Positions 16,542-26,152 of a stretch of DNA of 64,000 nucleotides are shown one piece after another. This stretch comes from Polynucleobacter hirudinilacicola. GTDB lineage: Bacteria; Pseudomonadota; Gammaproteobacteria; Burkholderiales; Burkholderiaceae. The DNA is taken from contig NZ_NAIA01000001.1 of the NCBI RefSeq assembly GCF_002192535.1, positions 123,333 to 187,332 of the forward strand, given 5' to 3'. The notes under the pieces were generated by a model that had not been told where the DNA came from, searched no databases, and saw only the letters and a list, made by a program, of their open reading frames with translations. The translations under genes and the position numbers were made by a program. Positions within the stretch are counted from its first letter, which is position 1; each line of letters begins with the position of its first letter.

Positions 16542-17918
16542 ATGACCAAGAAACCCCACCATGACTACCCTAATGTAGAAGGGTATTTCCTCCAAAGCGC
16601 AAAAGATGAGGTTCATGCGCTATCGATGTTTTTCCGCTACCAGTGGTACGTGGCTCTTGCAGTTGTCCTTGGAATCTTTCTGCTACTCCATTTTATGAAG
16701 CCATTGCCTCCGAGCGAAATACGTATTTCAAGAGGGCAGCCCAACTCATCACTAGAGGTTGAGGCTCTCAATTTCCAAAAGTTTCTTGAGAAAGAAGGGG
16801 TTAAGGTTGAGCTCGTTCCATCTAAGGGTACCCTCGACAGCCTTGAATTATTGAGACAAAAGAAGGTAGATGTTGCATTAACGCAGTCTGGCCTTCCCAT
16901 TTCAGGTTCAGAGGGTTTGGTGTCCTTGGGTAGCGTTGGATATCAGTCTTTTTGGTACTTTTATACTGGACCTGAATTTCATGGCACTGATATTTTTCAG
17001 TTGCTCAAGGACAAGCGAATCTACGTAAATCAGCCAGGAAGCGGAACTCGTTTCATGGTTGATAGCTTACTCAAGATTTCTGGTCACTTAGATAAACCAC
17101 AATTTACGATGGTAGAAAATTTAAGTCCTAAGGCGGCAGTTGACGCTTTAAAGGCAAAGCAAGTAGACGGTCTATTTCTGATTGCTGGCTATGATTCTTT
17201 AAATATCAAAGCCCTATTGGCGGATTCAAACATCAACATATTAAGTTTCCCAATTGCCGATGCTCTCAATCTGCAATTAAAGGGTGTCGATATTGTTACG
17301 CTGCCAATGGGTGCTTTTTCCCTCAGCCCTTTGGTTCCTAAGAAAAATACAAAGATGGTAGCTGTTGCTACCACAATCATTGCGGAAAAAACACTGCATC
17401 CTGATATCCAATACCTATTATTAGAAGCTAGCCGAGAGATGAATCAGCTCAATGAAGTAGTTTTTGATTATCCAGGCGGATTTCCCGCATTTACTGAAAA
17501 AGGCATTCCTCGTAGCGATGTTGCTGAGAAGTTTTACGAGAAAGGTCCACCATCGCTGAAACATCAACTACCACATTGGCTAGCAAGCTTCTTGGATATT
17601 GCCTGGTTTACCTTAGTGGCTATGTTTGCAATCATCTATCCGTTAGTTCAATTGATACCTGGCTATCGAAAAACCATTTTTGAAATGCATGCAAGCCATT
17701 TATATACAGAGCTCTTTGATTTAAATCGAGAGTGTGATAACGCGAAGTCCTTAGCTGAAATAAATGCGTGCATAAAAAAAGTAGATGAAATAAATGAGGT
17801 GATTCTGAAGGCTTGGGTTCCTAAGGGCGCAAAAGACTCCTATGGTAATTTGCTGAATGTGCTCAATATTCTTAACAATCTGACTAAAGAAAAGAAAGCT
17901 CTTTTAGAGCGCTCGTAA
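16542..17918 (+). CDS. Membrane-anchored TAXI-type TRAP solute-binding protein, copy 1
   Basis: A 458-residue protein: a short cytoplasmic N-terminus, TM at ~35-52 (WYVALAVVLGIFLLLHFM), a periplasmic TAXI-type binding domain at ~58-330 (EIRISRGQPNSSLEVEALNF; LRQKKVDVALTQSG; INQPGSGTRFMVDSLL-like region), a second TM near 345-370 and a C-terminal cytoplasmic coiled-coil helix. Ordinary TAXI proteins are free periplasmic proteins of ~320 residues; this one is anchored at both ends. No TRAP membrane subunit is adjacent, which favours a sensing role or a distant partner. It diverges from the GNAT/binding-protein/MFS unit across a 165-base gap and is followed by a paralog. Confidence 0.8.
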   Translation: MTKKPHHDYPNVEGYFLQSAKDEVHALSMFFRYQWYVALAVVLGIFLLLHFMKPLPPSEIRISRGQPNSSLEVEALNFQKFLEKEGVKVELVPSKGTLDSLELLRQKKVDVALTQSGLPISGSEGLVSLGSVGYQSFWYFYTGPEFHGTDIFQLLKDKRIYVNQPGSGTRFMVDSLLKISGHLDKPQFTMVENLSPKAAVDALKAKQVDGLFLIAGYDSLNIKALLADSNINILSFPIADALNLQLKGVDIVTLPMGAFSLSPLVPKKNTKMVAVATTIIAEKTLHPDIQYLLLEASREMNQLNEVVFDYPGGFPAFTEKGIPRSDVAEKFYEKGPPSLKHQLPHWLASFLDIAWFTLVAMFAIIYPLVQLIPGYRKTIFEMHASHLYTELFDLNRECDNAKSLAEINACIKKVDEINEVILKAWVPKGAKDSYGNLLNVLNILNNLTKEKKALLERS

Positions 17919-17931
17919 TATTTTAAAAATA

Positions 17932-17971
17932 CTCCAGTCCAATATGACTTGTTACTGCAATTGGGCTGGAG
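17932..17971 (+). terminator. Long hairpin between the two TAXI genes, possible terminator
   Basis: CTCCAGTCCAAT (17932-17943) pairs with ATTGGGCTGGAG (17960-17971) over 12 positions with one G-T wobble and a 16-base loop. What follows (TTAACATTTTG) is only weakly T-rich, so it may attenuate rather than terminate, or stabilise the upstream mRNA end. Confidence 0.5.
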
Positions 17972-18071
17972 TTAACATTTTGAGATTGATCAATTGATAT
18001 TGAGAGATCGTATTTGATGTTGACAGGCTTCCTCCGATCCCTATTTCAAAGCCATTTAAATAAGTCGATAA

Positions 18072-19415
18072 ATGATTGATTTTCAACTTTCCCTGCACAC
18101 TCGAATTGGGCGACGTAACGTTGCGGTTGTCATAGCATCGATATTTCTTTTATTGACATGCTTAATTGGGGTGTCGACTTATTACTTATTCCCCAAGACC
18201 AATATCGTCATAGCAGCTGGACCCAAAGGCAGTTATTTGTATGATCTTGCCCAGTCTTATGCCGATGAGTTGCAGAAGAAGGGTGGTGTGAAGGCGGAAA
18301 TCATTGAAACTTCGGGAGTTCTTGAAAACTTAGCATTATTAAATGATGCATCGAAAAATATTGATTTCGGAATCTTGCAAGGCGGGATTGCTAATCCAAA
18401 AGACTCCCCCGATCTTTTTTCATTGGGTAGTATTTTTTATGACCCCATTTGGATTGTTTATCGCGCCGGCTTAGGAGAGATTGATCAACTTAACCAACTT
18501 AAGGGCAAGCGAATAGCTATTGGTACAAAGCAAGACTCTAGCCAGCTAATTGCAAAAAAACTTTTTAAGTCTGCAAGCCTTGATTCATCGAACGTTACCT
18601 TTGAAGACAAAGACGTGCAGTCTGCCGTGAAGGGCTTACTCGATAGTAATTTGGACGCACTGGTTTTCCTTGCTCCGCCAGAGGATTTGGTGCTGAAGGA
18701 GATCTTTAATAATCCGTCTTTGAGAGTAATGAATATGTCCCAATCTGAGGGCATTCATCGCAATTTAAGATCCTTTACTGTGATTTCATTACCCTTTGCT
18801 ACAGTGGACTTATCTACATCTAAGCCTGCTACTAATATGAAAGTGATGGCAACGACTGTTACCATTGCTACTCGCATTGATGTTCATCCTGCCCTTATTT
18901 ATCTCATGATGGGAGTTATGGATAGAATTCATGAGTCACCATCGCTCATTAGTAATGAAAATGAGTTTCCAGCTGATAAGGATGTGGACCTACCATTAAG
19001 CCCTACTGCCGAGGCTTATTACAAAAATGGCAAGCCCTTTTTACAGCATTACCTCCCATTTTGGCTGGCAAGTTTTGTCGAGAAAATGATATTTTTATTA
19101 GTTTCAACGGCGGCTATTGCCTACCCGTTATTAAGTATTTATCCAGCTTACCAATGGATGATTAACCGACAAATAGATAGGCTATATAAAAAGCTACATG
19201 CACTAGAGCGTGAACTATTTCTCGGCAAAATTGATCAGTCCATTTTTAATGAAAAGTTAACGCAATTAGATGAGAAGGCCAACGCTCTGCTTGGACATTT
19301 CGATATGCCGCTTGCCTTTTATCATCGCTTGTACACCATACGCGATCACATCAGAAAGGTATTGAGGTGGACTGGTAAGGCTGATGCTCATTCTGGTGCA
19401 TCTTTAGATGAATAA
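18072..19415 (+). CDS. Membrane-anchored TAXI-type TRAP solute-binding protein, copy 2
   Basis: A 447-residue paralog of the preceding gene with the same plan: TM at ~18-40 (VAVVIASIFLLLTCLIGV), TAXI-type binding domain (NIVIAAGPKGSYLYDLAQSYADELQ; LGSIFYDPIWIVYR; LKGKRIAIGTKQDSSQLIAKKL), a second TM near 343-365 (FLLVSTAAIAYPLLSIYPAY) and a helical cytoplasmic tail. Both copies share the HYLPFWLASF / HQLPHWLASF stretch just before the second TM. No membrane subunit of a TRAP transporter is adjacent. Tandem duplication followed by divergence is likely. Ligand unknown. Confidence 0.8.
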   Translation: MIDFQLSLHTRIGRRNVAVVIASIFLLLTCLIGVSTYYLFPKTNIVIAAGPKGSYLYDLAQSYADELQKKGGVKAEIIETSGVLENLALLNDASKNIDFGILQGGIANPKDSPDLFSLGSIFYDPIWIVYRAGLGEIDQLNQLKGKRIAIGTKQDSSQLIAKKLFKSASLDSSNVTFEDKDVQSAVKGLLDSNLDALVFLAPPEDLVLKEIFNNPSLRVMNMSQSEGIHRNLRSFTVISLPFATVDLSTSKPATNMKVMATTVTIATRIDVHPALIYLMMGVMDRIHESPSLISNENEFPADKDVDLPLSPTAEAYYKNGKPFLQHYLPFWLASFVEKMIFLLVSTAAIAYPLLSIYPAYQWMINRQIDRLYKKLHALERELFLGKIDQSIFNEKLTQLDEKANALLGHFDMPLAFYHRLYTIRDHIRKVLRWTGKADAHSGASLDE

Positions 19416-19545
19416 GGCTGGTTTAAGGGTACACCCTTAGCACCAATTTAGATAGCTTTTGTCATTCAATGCACATTAATTTTCTGTAGAATCGACATCG
19501 CTTATTGCAATCCTGTAATGAGTCATCTAAAAGAAGGAATATGAA

Positions 19546-19854
19546 ATGGCACATGTTGGACATAGCTGGTTAAAAACTAAACCAGGAAGTTATAAGAAGG
19601 TATGCGATCGTTTTCATCAATTTGCTACCGAAGTAATGGCTCATAATGCTGACCTTCACGATGTCATTATTGTTGGCAACCAAGCTCAAAATACGATTGA
19701 AGGATTTGGTATTTGGGAAAATGCAGCTCATGCCGCCGCATTAGAAGATACCCAAGATTTTGCAAAATTTATGGCTGATGTTGCTGAAGATTTAGCTGAG
19801 CCAGTTCATCGCAATGACTTAGATTTGCTTTACCGCATGAATCCTAAGACATAA
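19546..19854 (+). CDS. Small conserved protein, ABM-like alpha/beta barrel
   Basis: A 102-residue soluble protein. The pattern (GHSWLKTKPGSYKKVCDRFHQFATEVMAHNADLHDVIIVGN, then GIWENAAHAAALEDTQDFAKFM) resembles the dimeric ferredoxin-like alpha/beta barrel of antibiotic-biosynthesis-monooxygenase/stress proteins, in which a helix of Ala/Asp/Phe follows an EGFGIWEN strand. No catalytic residue can be assigned. The ATG has GAAGGA upstream, and a terminator follows the gene, so it is a single-gene transcript. Confidence 0.65.
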   Translation: MAHVGHSWLKTKPGSYKKVCDRFHQFATEVMAHNADLHDVIIVGNQAQNTIEGFGIWENAAHAAALEDTQDFAKFMADVAEDLAEPVHRNDLDLLYRMNPKT

Positions 19855-19875
19855 ATATTTTTGATCTGTTTAAGT

Positions 19876-19903
19876 TGGCCTGCTGCGGCAGGTCTTTTTA
19901 TTT
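19876..19903 (+). terminator. Intrinsic terminator after the ABM-like gene
   Basis: CCTGC-TGCG-GCAGG hairpin (19879-19892) followed by TCTTTTTATTTT. It separates this gene from the convergent panC. Confidence 0.85.
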
Positions 19904-19936
19904 TCCTGGGCGACCGCTGAGGGTCTTGAGAAAATA

Positions 19937-21640
<1,704 letters not shown>

Positions 21641-21648
<8 letters not shown>

Positions 21649-21829
21649 TCGAATAAACGTAGGCGCGTTGTTTCAATTTGGCGGCTTTAGCGCGGCGCTG
21701 ATCTTCAATACTTAATGGCTCTTTGTCCCACAAGAGGGCGCGACCAGCTTGTTGCTCCGCCTCAAGATTGGGCTTCTCGGATTTGAGTTCATTTAAGAAC
21801 TGGGTGAATTCAGATTGATATCTTGCCAT
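21641..21829 (-). CDS. DUF3460 small protein
   Basis: A 62-residue basic, helical protein (MARYQSEFTQFLNELK, then EQQAGRALLWDKEP and DQRRAKAAKLKQRAYVY), matching the short DUF3460 proteins found next to scpA in betaproteobacteria. Function unknown. The ATG at 21829 has AGGAAA eight bases upstream and fits the family; an earlier start at 21859 lacks support. It leads the scpA-panC unit. Confidence 0.8.
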
Positions 21830-21906
21830 GGTATTTCCTAAAATACTCAATAAATTCAATAACTTATGGGATTAATACCAAAAGTCATCTAGGGACTACG
21901 ACCACC

Positions 21907-21912
21907 ATTATA
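21907..21912 (-). promoter_or_regulatory. Candidate -10 box for the DUF3460-scpA-panC operon
   Basis: A perfect TATAAT on the minus strand, 78 bases before the DUF3460 start. The -35 region is weak (A-rich, TTGTAA lies 20 bases upstream). It sits in the short gap after metG. Confidence 0.4.
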
Positions 21913-21932
21913 GGTGCTTTTTAGGGCTATTT

Positions 21933-23603
21933 TTACAAGTTTGCAGCGAGTAAAGCCTCAATTTGAGGGGCCTCTACCCGAGTCATGAGGTGCTGATATG
22001 CCTGGATTGGGTTTTTGCTCGAAAGCGGCATATTGATGTCGCTCCAGGATTGCGGTGGCAGCGAGAGGAATTCTTCAACGCCATTCGCAACTTGCGGAAT
22101 CACTGGCTTGAGATAAAGGCTGAGCATTCGGAAGGCTTCCAAGGTAACGCTACAAACGCGTTGCAAGTCCGCCTCACGCTCTGGATCTTTGGCAATTTCC
22201 CAAGGCTTATTTTCATCTACGAAACCATTGACTTTGTCAGCAAGTTCCATGACGGTGCGTAATGCTTTGGCATATTCACGCCCCTCATAAAGCTCAGCAA
22301 TTTTTTCACTGGACGCTGCAATTTCTTGGAGTAGGGGTGTATTCATCGCTGCGTCCGATACAACACCACCAAAACGTTTTACCAAGAAGCCAGCACTACG
22401 ACTAGCGATGTTGATGTACTTACCTAATAAATCACTATTCACTCGTGCAACAAAGTCTTGCAGATTTAAATCCAAATCTTCCATGCTGTCATTGAGCTTG
22501 GTAGCGAAGTAATAGCGGAACCACTCAGGGTTAAAGCCGCACTCAATCACGCTATTGGCAGAGATTAATGTACCGCGCGACTTACTCATTTTCTCGCCAT
22601 CAACGGTTAAGAAGCCATGCGCAAATACATTGGTAGGCGTGCGGTAGCCAGAAAACTTTAACGTCGCAGGCCAGAATAAAGTATGGAAATACAGAATATC
22701 TTTACCAATGAAATGGTATTGCTCAGTACTTGTATCAGGCTTAACCCACTCATCAAAATTGAGGCCTTTAGCCTGGCAGTAATTGAGAAAGCTAGCGTAA
22801 TAACCAATCGGCGCATCAAGCCAGACATAGAAGTACTTGCCTGGGGCGTCGGGGATCTCAAAGCCGAAATAGGGGGCATCGCGGGAGATATCCCAATCGC
22901 CTAACTTGCTTTCGCCTGGCTGGCCAACCCACTCTTTCATCTTATTGCGAGCTTCGGGTTGTAACGGTGTTTTTTCTTGAGTCCATTCGCGCAAGAATTC
23001 TTCGCAGCGCGGATCGGATAATTTAAAGAAATAGTGATCAGAAATCTTTTTGATGGGTGTCGCACCGCTGACTACAGAAAATGGATTTTTCAGATCAGTA
23101 GGGGAGTAGGTAGCACCACATTTCTCACAGTTATCACCATATTGATCTTTGGCACCACACTTAGGGCATTCACCTTTAATGAAGCGATCCGGTAGGAACA
23201 TTTCCTTAACGGGATCATAAGCTTGTTCAATCGCGCGCTTTTCAATCAATCCTGCATCACGTAACTTGAGATAAATGCTCTGAGCCAGTTTTTCATTCTC
23301 AGGACTATCGGTGGTGTAGTAGTTATCAAAAGAAATTAGGAAGTTGTCAAAGTCACGCTTATGTTCTTTCCAAACATTGGCGATCAACTCCTTGGGAGTG
23401 ATACCTTCTTTCTCCGCACGCAACATAATTGGAGTGCCGTGAGTGTCATCTGCACCAACGTAGTGAACCTCATGCCCACGCATCCGTTGAAAGCGCACCC
23501 AAATATCGGTTTGCACATACTCCACCAAATGGCCGATATGGATTTGACCATTGGCATAAGGCAAGGCTGAGGTGACAAGAAGGCGACGCTGGGGGCTGCT
23601 CAT
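21933..23603 (-). CDS. metG: Methionyl-tRNA synthetase, short form
   Basis: Charges tRNA-Met. The 556 residues contain the class I motif HIGHLVEY (22-29), a four-cysteine zinc knuckle ([18 protein letters not shown] near 146-163), the KMSKSRG loop and the helical anticodon-binding domain. The protein ends soon after that domain ([10 protein letters not shown]): the C-terminal EMAPII/Trbp111 tRNA-binding dimerisation domain seen in E. coli MetG and many betaproteobacterial MetG proteins is missing, and no such domain is encoded in the short space downstream. The start ATG matches the family N-terminus ([14 protein letters not shown]). Confidence 0.95.
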   Translation of the reverse strand: MSSPQRRLLVTSALPYANGQIHIGHLVEYVQTDIWVRFQRMRGHEVHYVGADDTHGTPIMLRAEKEGITPKELIANVWKEHKRDFDNFLISFDNYYTTDSPENEKLAQSIYLKLRDAGLIEKRAIEQAYDPVKEMFLPDRFIKGECPKCGAKDQYGDNCEKCGATYSPTDLKNPFSVVSGATPIKKISDHYFFKLSDPRCEEFLREWTQEKTPLQPEARNKMKEWVGQPGESKLGDWDISRDAPYFGFEIPDAPGKYFYVWLDAPIGYYASFLNYCQAKGLNFDEWVKPDTSTEQYHFIGKDILYFHTLFWPATLKFSGYRTPTNVFAHGFLTVDGEKMSKSRGTLISANSVIECGFNPEWFRYYFATKLNDSMEDLDLNLQDFVARVNSDLLGKYINIASRSAGFLVKRFGGVVSDAAMNTPLLQEIAASSEKIAELYEGREYAKALRTVMELADKVNGFVDENKPWEIAKDPEREADLQRVCSVTLEAFRMLSLYLKPVIPQVANGVEEFLSLPPQSWSDINMPLSSKNPIQAYQHLMTRVEAPQIEALLAANL

Positions 23604-23754
23604 GTAATGCGGACTTAAATAAGAAGGTTAAATTAGGGGTAGAGGTAATTATGCAAGCTTGTGCAGTGATTTTAGTCTGCGGTTAAAGTAAACACCGCGA
23701 AGTCTGCATAAATCCCGATAAACTCCCATTTCTACTTGAATCAGAAAGCGTTTC

Positions 23755-24594
23755 ATGGCCGTAAGACCCAATATTCAGATGTCTAGTGCCTCGGTACCTT
23801 TGGTACATGAGGTGGAGATATTGGATGAGGCAGGCAGGAAAAAGCTAAGCCATATCCCTGGGGAGCGCTCATTGACCATTTATTTAGATAAGCGAGAGGT
23901 TGTTACTTTGATGACCCTGGGAAGCGCTCCTGAGGCTCTGGTACTTGGGTATTTGCGCAATCAGCGTTTGGTGGAATCCCCAGACGATATCGAAAGTATT
24001 CAGGTGGACTGGGAGACGGACTCTGCAGCAGTAAAGACTCGCCGTAGCACTGTTGATATTGAGGCCCTCACCAGCAAGAGGGTTGTCACTACCGGTTGCG
24101 GCCAGGGCACGATGTTTGGTGGCCTGATGGAAGAGATGTCAGAGATTCGCTTGCCAGATGGACCTAAGTTGTCCCAAGAGGCAATTGTCGCCTTGATTGA
24201 CGCAATTCGGGTTCATGATTCGATCTATAAAAAGTCTGGATCCGTCCATGCTTGTGCGGTATTTGAGAGAGAGGGCGACGATGGAGTTCGACTCCTTCAC
24301 TTTATTGAGGATGTGGGTCGCCACAATGCGGTTGATTCAATTTCCGGTCTGATGTGGCTAGCCAATAAGGCCGGTAAAGATTTGATCTTTTTTACTACCG
24401 GCCGCCTAACTTCAGAGATGGTTATTAAAGGGGCCCAAATGGGCGTCCCCTTCCTCCTAACCCGCTCAGGAGTCACTTTGATGGGCTTAGAATTGGCTCG
24501 TAAAACTAACCTCACCATTCTGTCTCGCTGCTCCGGAAAACACTTTGAGATCTACAACGCCCCTGAGCGCGTGATTTTTACCCAAAATACCTAA
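23755..24594 (+). CDS. fdhD: Formate dehydrogenase accessory sulfurtransferase FdhD
   Basis: Transfers sulfur from the IscS desulfurase to the molybdenum cofactor of formate dehydrogenase, needed for its activity. The 279 residues contain the family loop VVTTGCGQGTMFGG with a single cysteine, SGSVHACAVFE, EDVGRHNAVDSISG and FTTGRLTSEMVIKGAQMGVPFLLTRSGVT. E. coli FdhD has two cysteines in this loop (CGICG); here only the one corresponding to the essential Cys is visible. It diverges from metG. No formate dehydrogenase subunit lies in the window, but the oxalate genes at 6-11 kb would produce its substrate, formate. Confidence 0.93.
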   Translation: MAVRPNIQMSSASVPLVHEVEILDEAGRKKLSHIPGERSLTIYLDKREVVTLMTLGSAPEALVLGYLRNQRLVESPDDIESIQVDWETDSAAVKTRRSTVDIEALTSKRVVTTGCGQGTMFGGLMEEMSEIRLPDGPKLSQEAIVALIDAIRVHDSIYKKSGSVHACAVFEREGDDGVRLLHFIEDVGRHNAVDSISGLMWLANKAGKDLIFFTTGRLTSEMVIKGAQMGVPFLLTRSGVTLMGLELARKTNLTILSRCSGKHFEIYNAPERVIFTQNT

Positions 24595-24657
24595 TTTTTT
24601 AGGTCTCAGACCCTGATAAATGATGGGTTGGGTTGGCGAAGGTTTTACAATTCGTCT

Positions 24658-25224
24658 ATGACTATTAAATCTGACCACTGGATCCGCCGCATGGGCGAGC
24701 AAGGCATGATCAGCCCGTTCGAGCCTGGACAAATTCGCCAAGACGCCGCTGGCAATAAAATTGTGAGCTATGGCACATCAAGCTATGGCTATGACATTCG
24801 TTGCGCAGATGAATTCAAGATTTTTACGAACATCAATAGCACCATTGTTGATCCGAAGAATTTCGACGAACAGTCCTTTGTTGATTTCAAGGGTGATGTT
24901 TGTATCATTCCGCCAAATTCATTTGCTTTAGCCAGAACGGTCGAGTATTTCAAGATTCCACGCAGTGTATTAACTGTTTGCGTTGGTAAAAGTACATATG
25001 CCCGTTGCGGCATTATTGTGAACGTTACTCCATTCGAGCCAGAGTGGGAGGGGTATGTCACTCTAGAATTTTCTAACACCACGCCATTGCCTGCAAAGAT
25101 TTATGCAGGTGAGGGGTGCGCGCAAGTTCTCTTCTTTGAGAGCGATGAGGTCTGCGGTACATCATATAAAGATCGCGGTGGTAAGTATCAAGGTCAGCGG
25201 GGCGTAACCCTGCCCAAGACCTAA
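24658..25224 (+). CDS. dcd: dCTP deaminase
   Basis: Trimeric enzyme making dUTP from dCTP for thymidylate synthesis. The 188 residues carry [54 protein letters not shown] with the catalytic glutamate region, and the C-terminal [13 protein letters not shown]. The ATG at 24658 matches the conserved N-terminus; an upstream ATG at 24628 would add ten unconserved residues. The K+ channel gene follows after 13 bases. Confidence 0.97.
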   Translation: MTIKSDHWIRRMGEQGMISPFEPGQIRQDAAGNKIVSYGTSSYGYDIRCADEFKIFTNINSTIVDPKNFDEQSFVDFKGDVCIIPPNSFALARTVEYFKIPRSVLTVCVGKSTYARCGIIVNVTPFEPEWEGYVTLEFSNTTPLPAKIYAGEGCAQVLFFESDEVCGTSYKDRGGKYQGQRGVTLPKT

Positions 25225-25237
25225 GTTATTCCCGGTA

Positions 25238-26152
25238 GTGCATAAATTTCCTATCAATCGTAACCCTGCGCGCATTGACTTAGATGAGTACCGCGCAACT
25301 CTTACACGCTCTGAAGTAGCGCGTCCAGAAAATAATTTCTACCACTGGCTCTTAGGTACAAGTTGGGTCAGCTTTTTACTGCTCGTGATCGCGGTATATT
25401 TGGGCGCCAATCTTCTATTTGCATTTGCTTACCTTGCTTGTGGTGATGGCGCAATTACTCATGCGCAACCTGGTTCACTCCTAGATGTTTTTTTCTTTAG
25501 TGTGCAAACTATGGCAACAATTGGTTATGGTCGCATGACACCTGTTGGTTCCTGGCCTAATGCGATTGTGACCTTCGAGGCATTTTTTGGCATCGTCTAT
25601 TCTGCTCTAACAACGGGCTTGGCCTTCGCACGCTTTACAAGACCTACTGCCGGAGTGCGCTTTTCTAAGGTAGCGGTAGTAGGCAATCATGATGGCATCA
25701 AGACCTTAAAGTTCAGAGTTGCCAATGATCGTAGCTCCCATATTGTCGAAGCTCAGCTGCGACTGTGGCTTATTGCTGAAAGCAGGACCTCAGAAGGGGA
25801 GCGCTATCGTCGATCTGTCGAGCTACCTTTACATCGCTCTGAGAGTCCAGTCTTCTCCCTGACCTGGATGGCAATGCATAGCATTGATGAGACAAGCGCT
25901 TTAAATGACTATTTGGGTAATAGCGCCCACAATAGTAGTTGGCACCTGTTGATTACCTTCACTGGCTACCATGAGAGCCTTTCAAACCAGGTTTATGCCC
26001 GCCATGTTTACTTACCTAGAGATGTCCAGCAAAATGCGACATTTATCGATATAGTCACGGTTTCGCCAGACGGAGGTCGGGTGATTGATCTTAGTAATTT
26101 TGAGAAGTGGGTTCCGAACACATCGGACCGAACAGCAGGGGAGTTTTTATGA
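25238..26152 (+). CDS. Inward-rectifier potassium channel (KirBac type)
   Basis: A 304-residue membrane protein: an N-terminal slide-helix region, TM1 at ~45-70 (WVSFLLLVIAVYLGANLLFAF), pore helix and selectivity filter TIGYGR (G96-Y97-G98), TM2 at ~108-133 (AIVTFEAFFGIVYSALTTGLAFARF), and a long cytoplasmic immunoglobulin-like IRK domain (RFSKVAVV, LKFRVANDRSSHIVEAQLRLWL, FSLTWMAMHSID, LITFTGYHESLSNQVYAR). This is the KirBac plan (KirBac1.1 is ~330 residues, filter TVGYGD). It starts at a GTG 13 bases after dcd. Its stop overlaps the start of the decarboxylase gene (ATGA), so the two are coupled. Confidence 0.92.
   Translation: MHKFPINRNPARIDLDEYRATLTRSEVARPENNFYHWLLGTSWVSFLLLVIAVYLGANLLFAFAYLACGDGAITHAQPGSLLDVFFFSVQTMATIGYGRMTPVGSWPNAIVTFEAFFGIVYSALTTGLAFARFTRPTAGVRFSKVAVVGNHDGIKTLKFRVANDRSSHIVEAQLRLWLIAESRTSEGERYRRSVELPLHRSESPVFSLTWMAMHSIDETSALNDYLGNSAHNSSWHLLITFTGYHESLSNQVYARHVYLPRDVQQNATFIDIVTVSPDGGRVIDLSNFEKWVPNTSDRTAGEFL

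Noticed and set aside
19876..19903. Terminator serving panC as well
   Set aside because: On the minus strand the hairpin is not followed by a T-run, so it is assigned only to the plus-strand gene.
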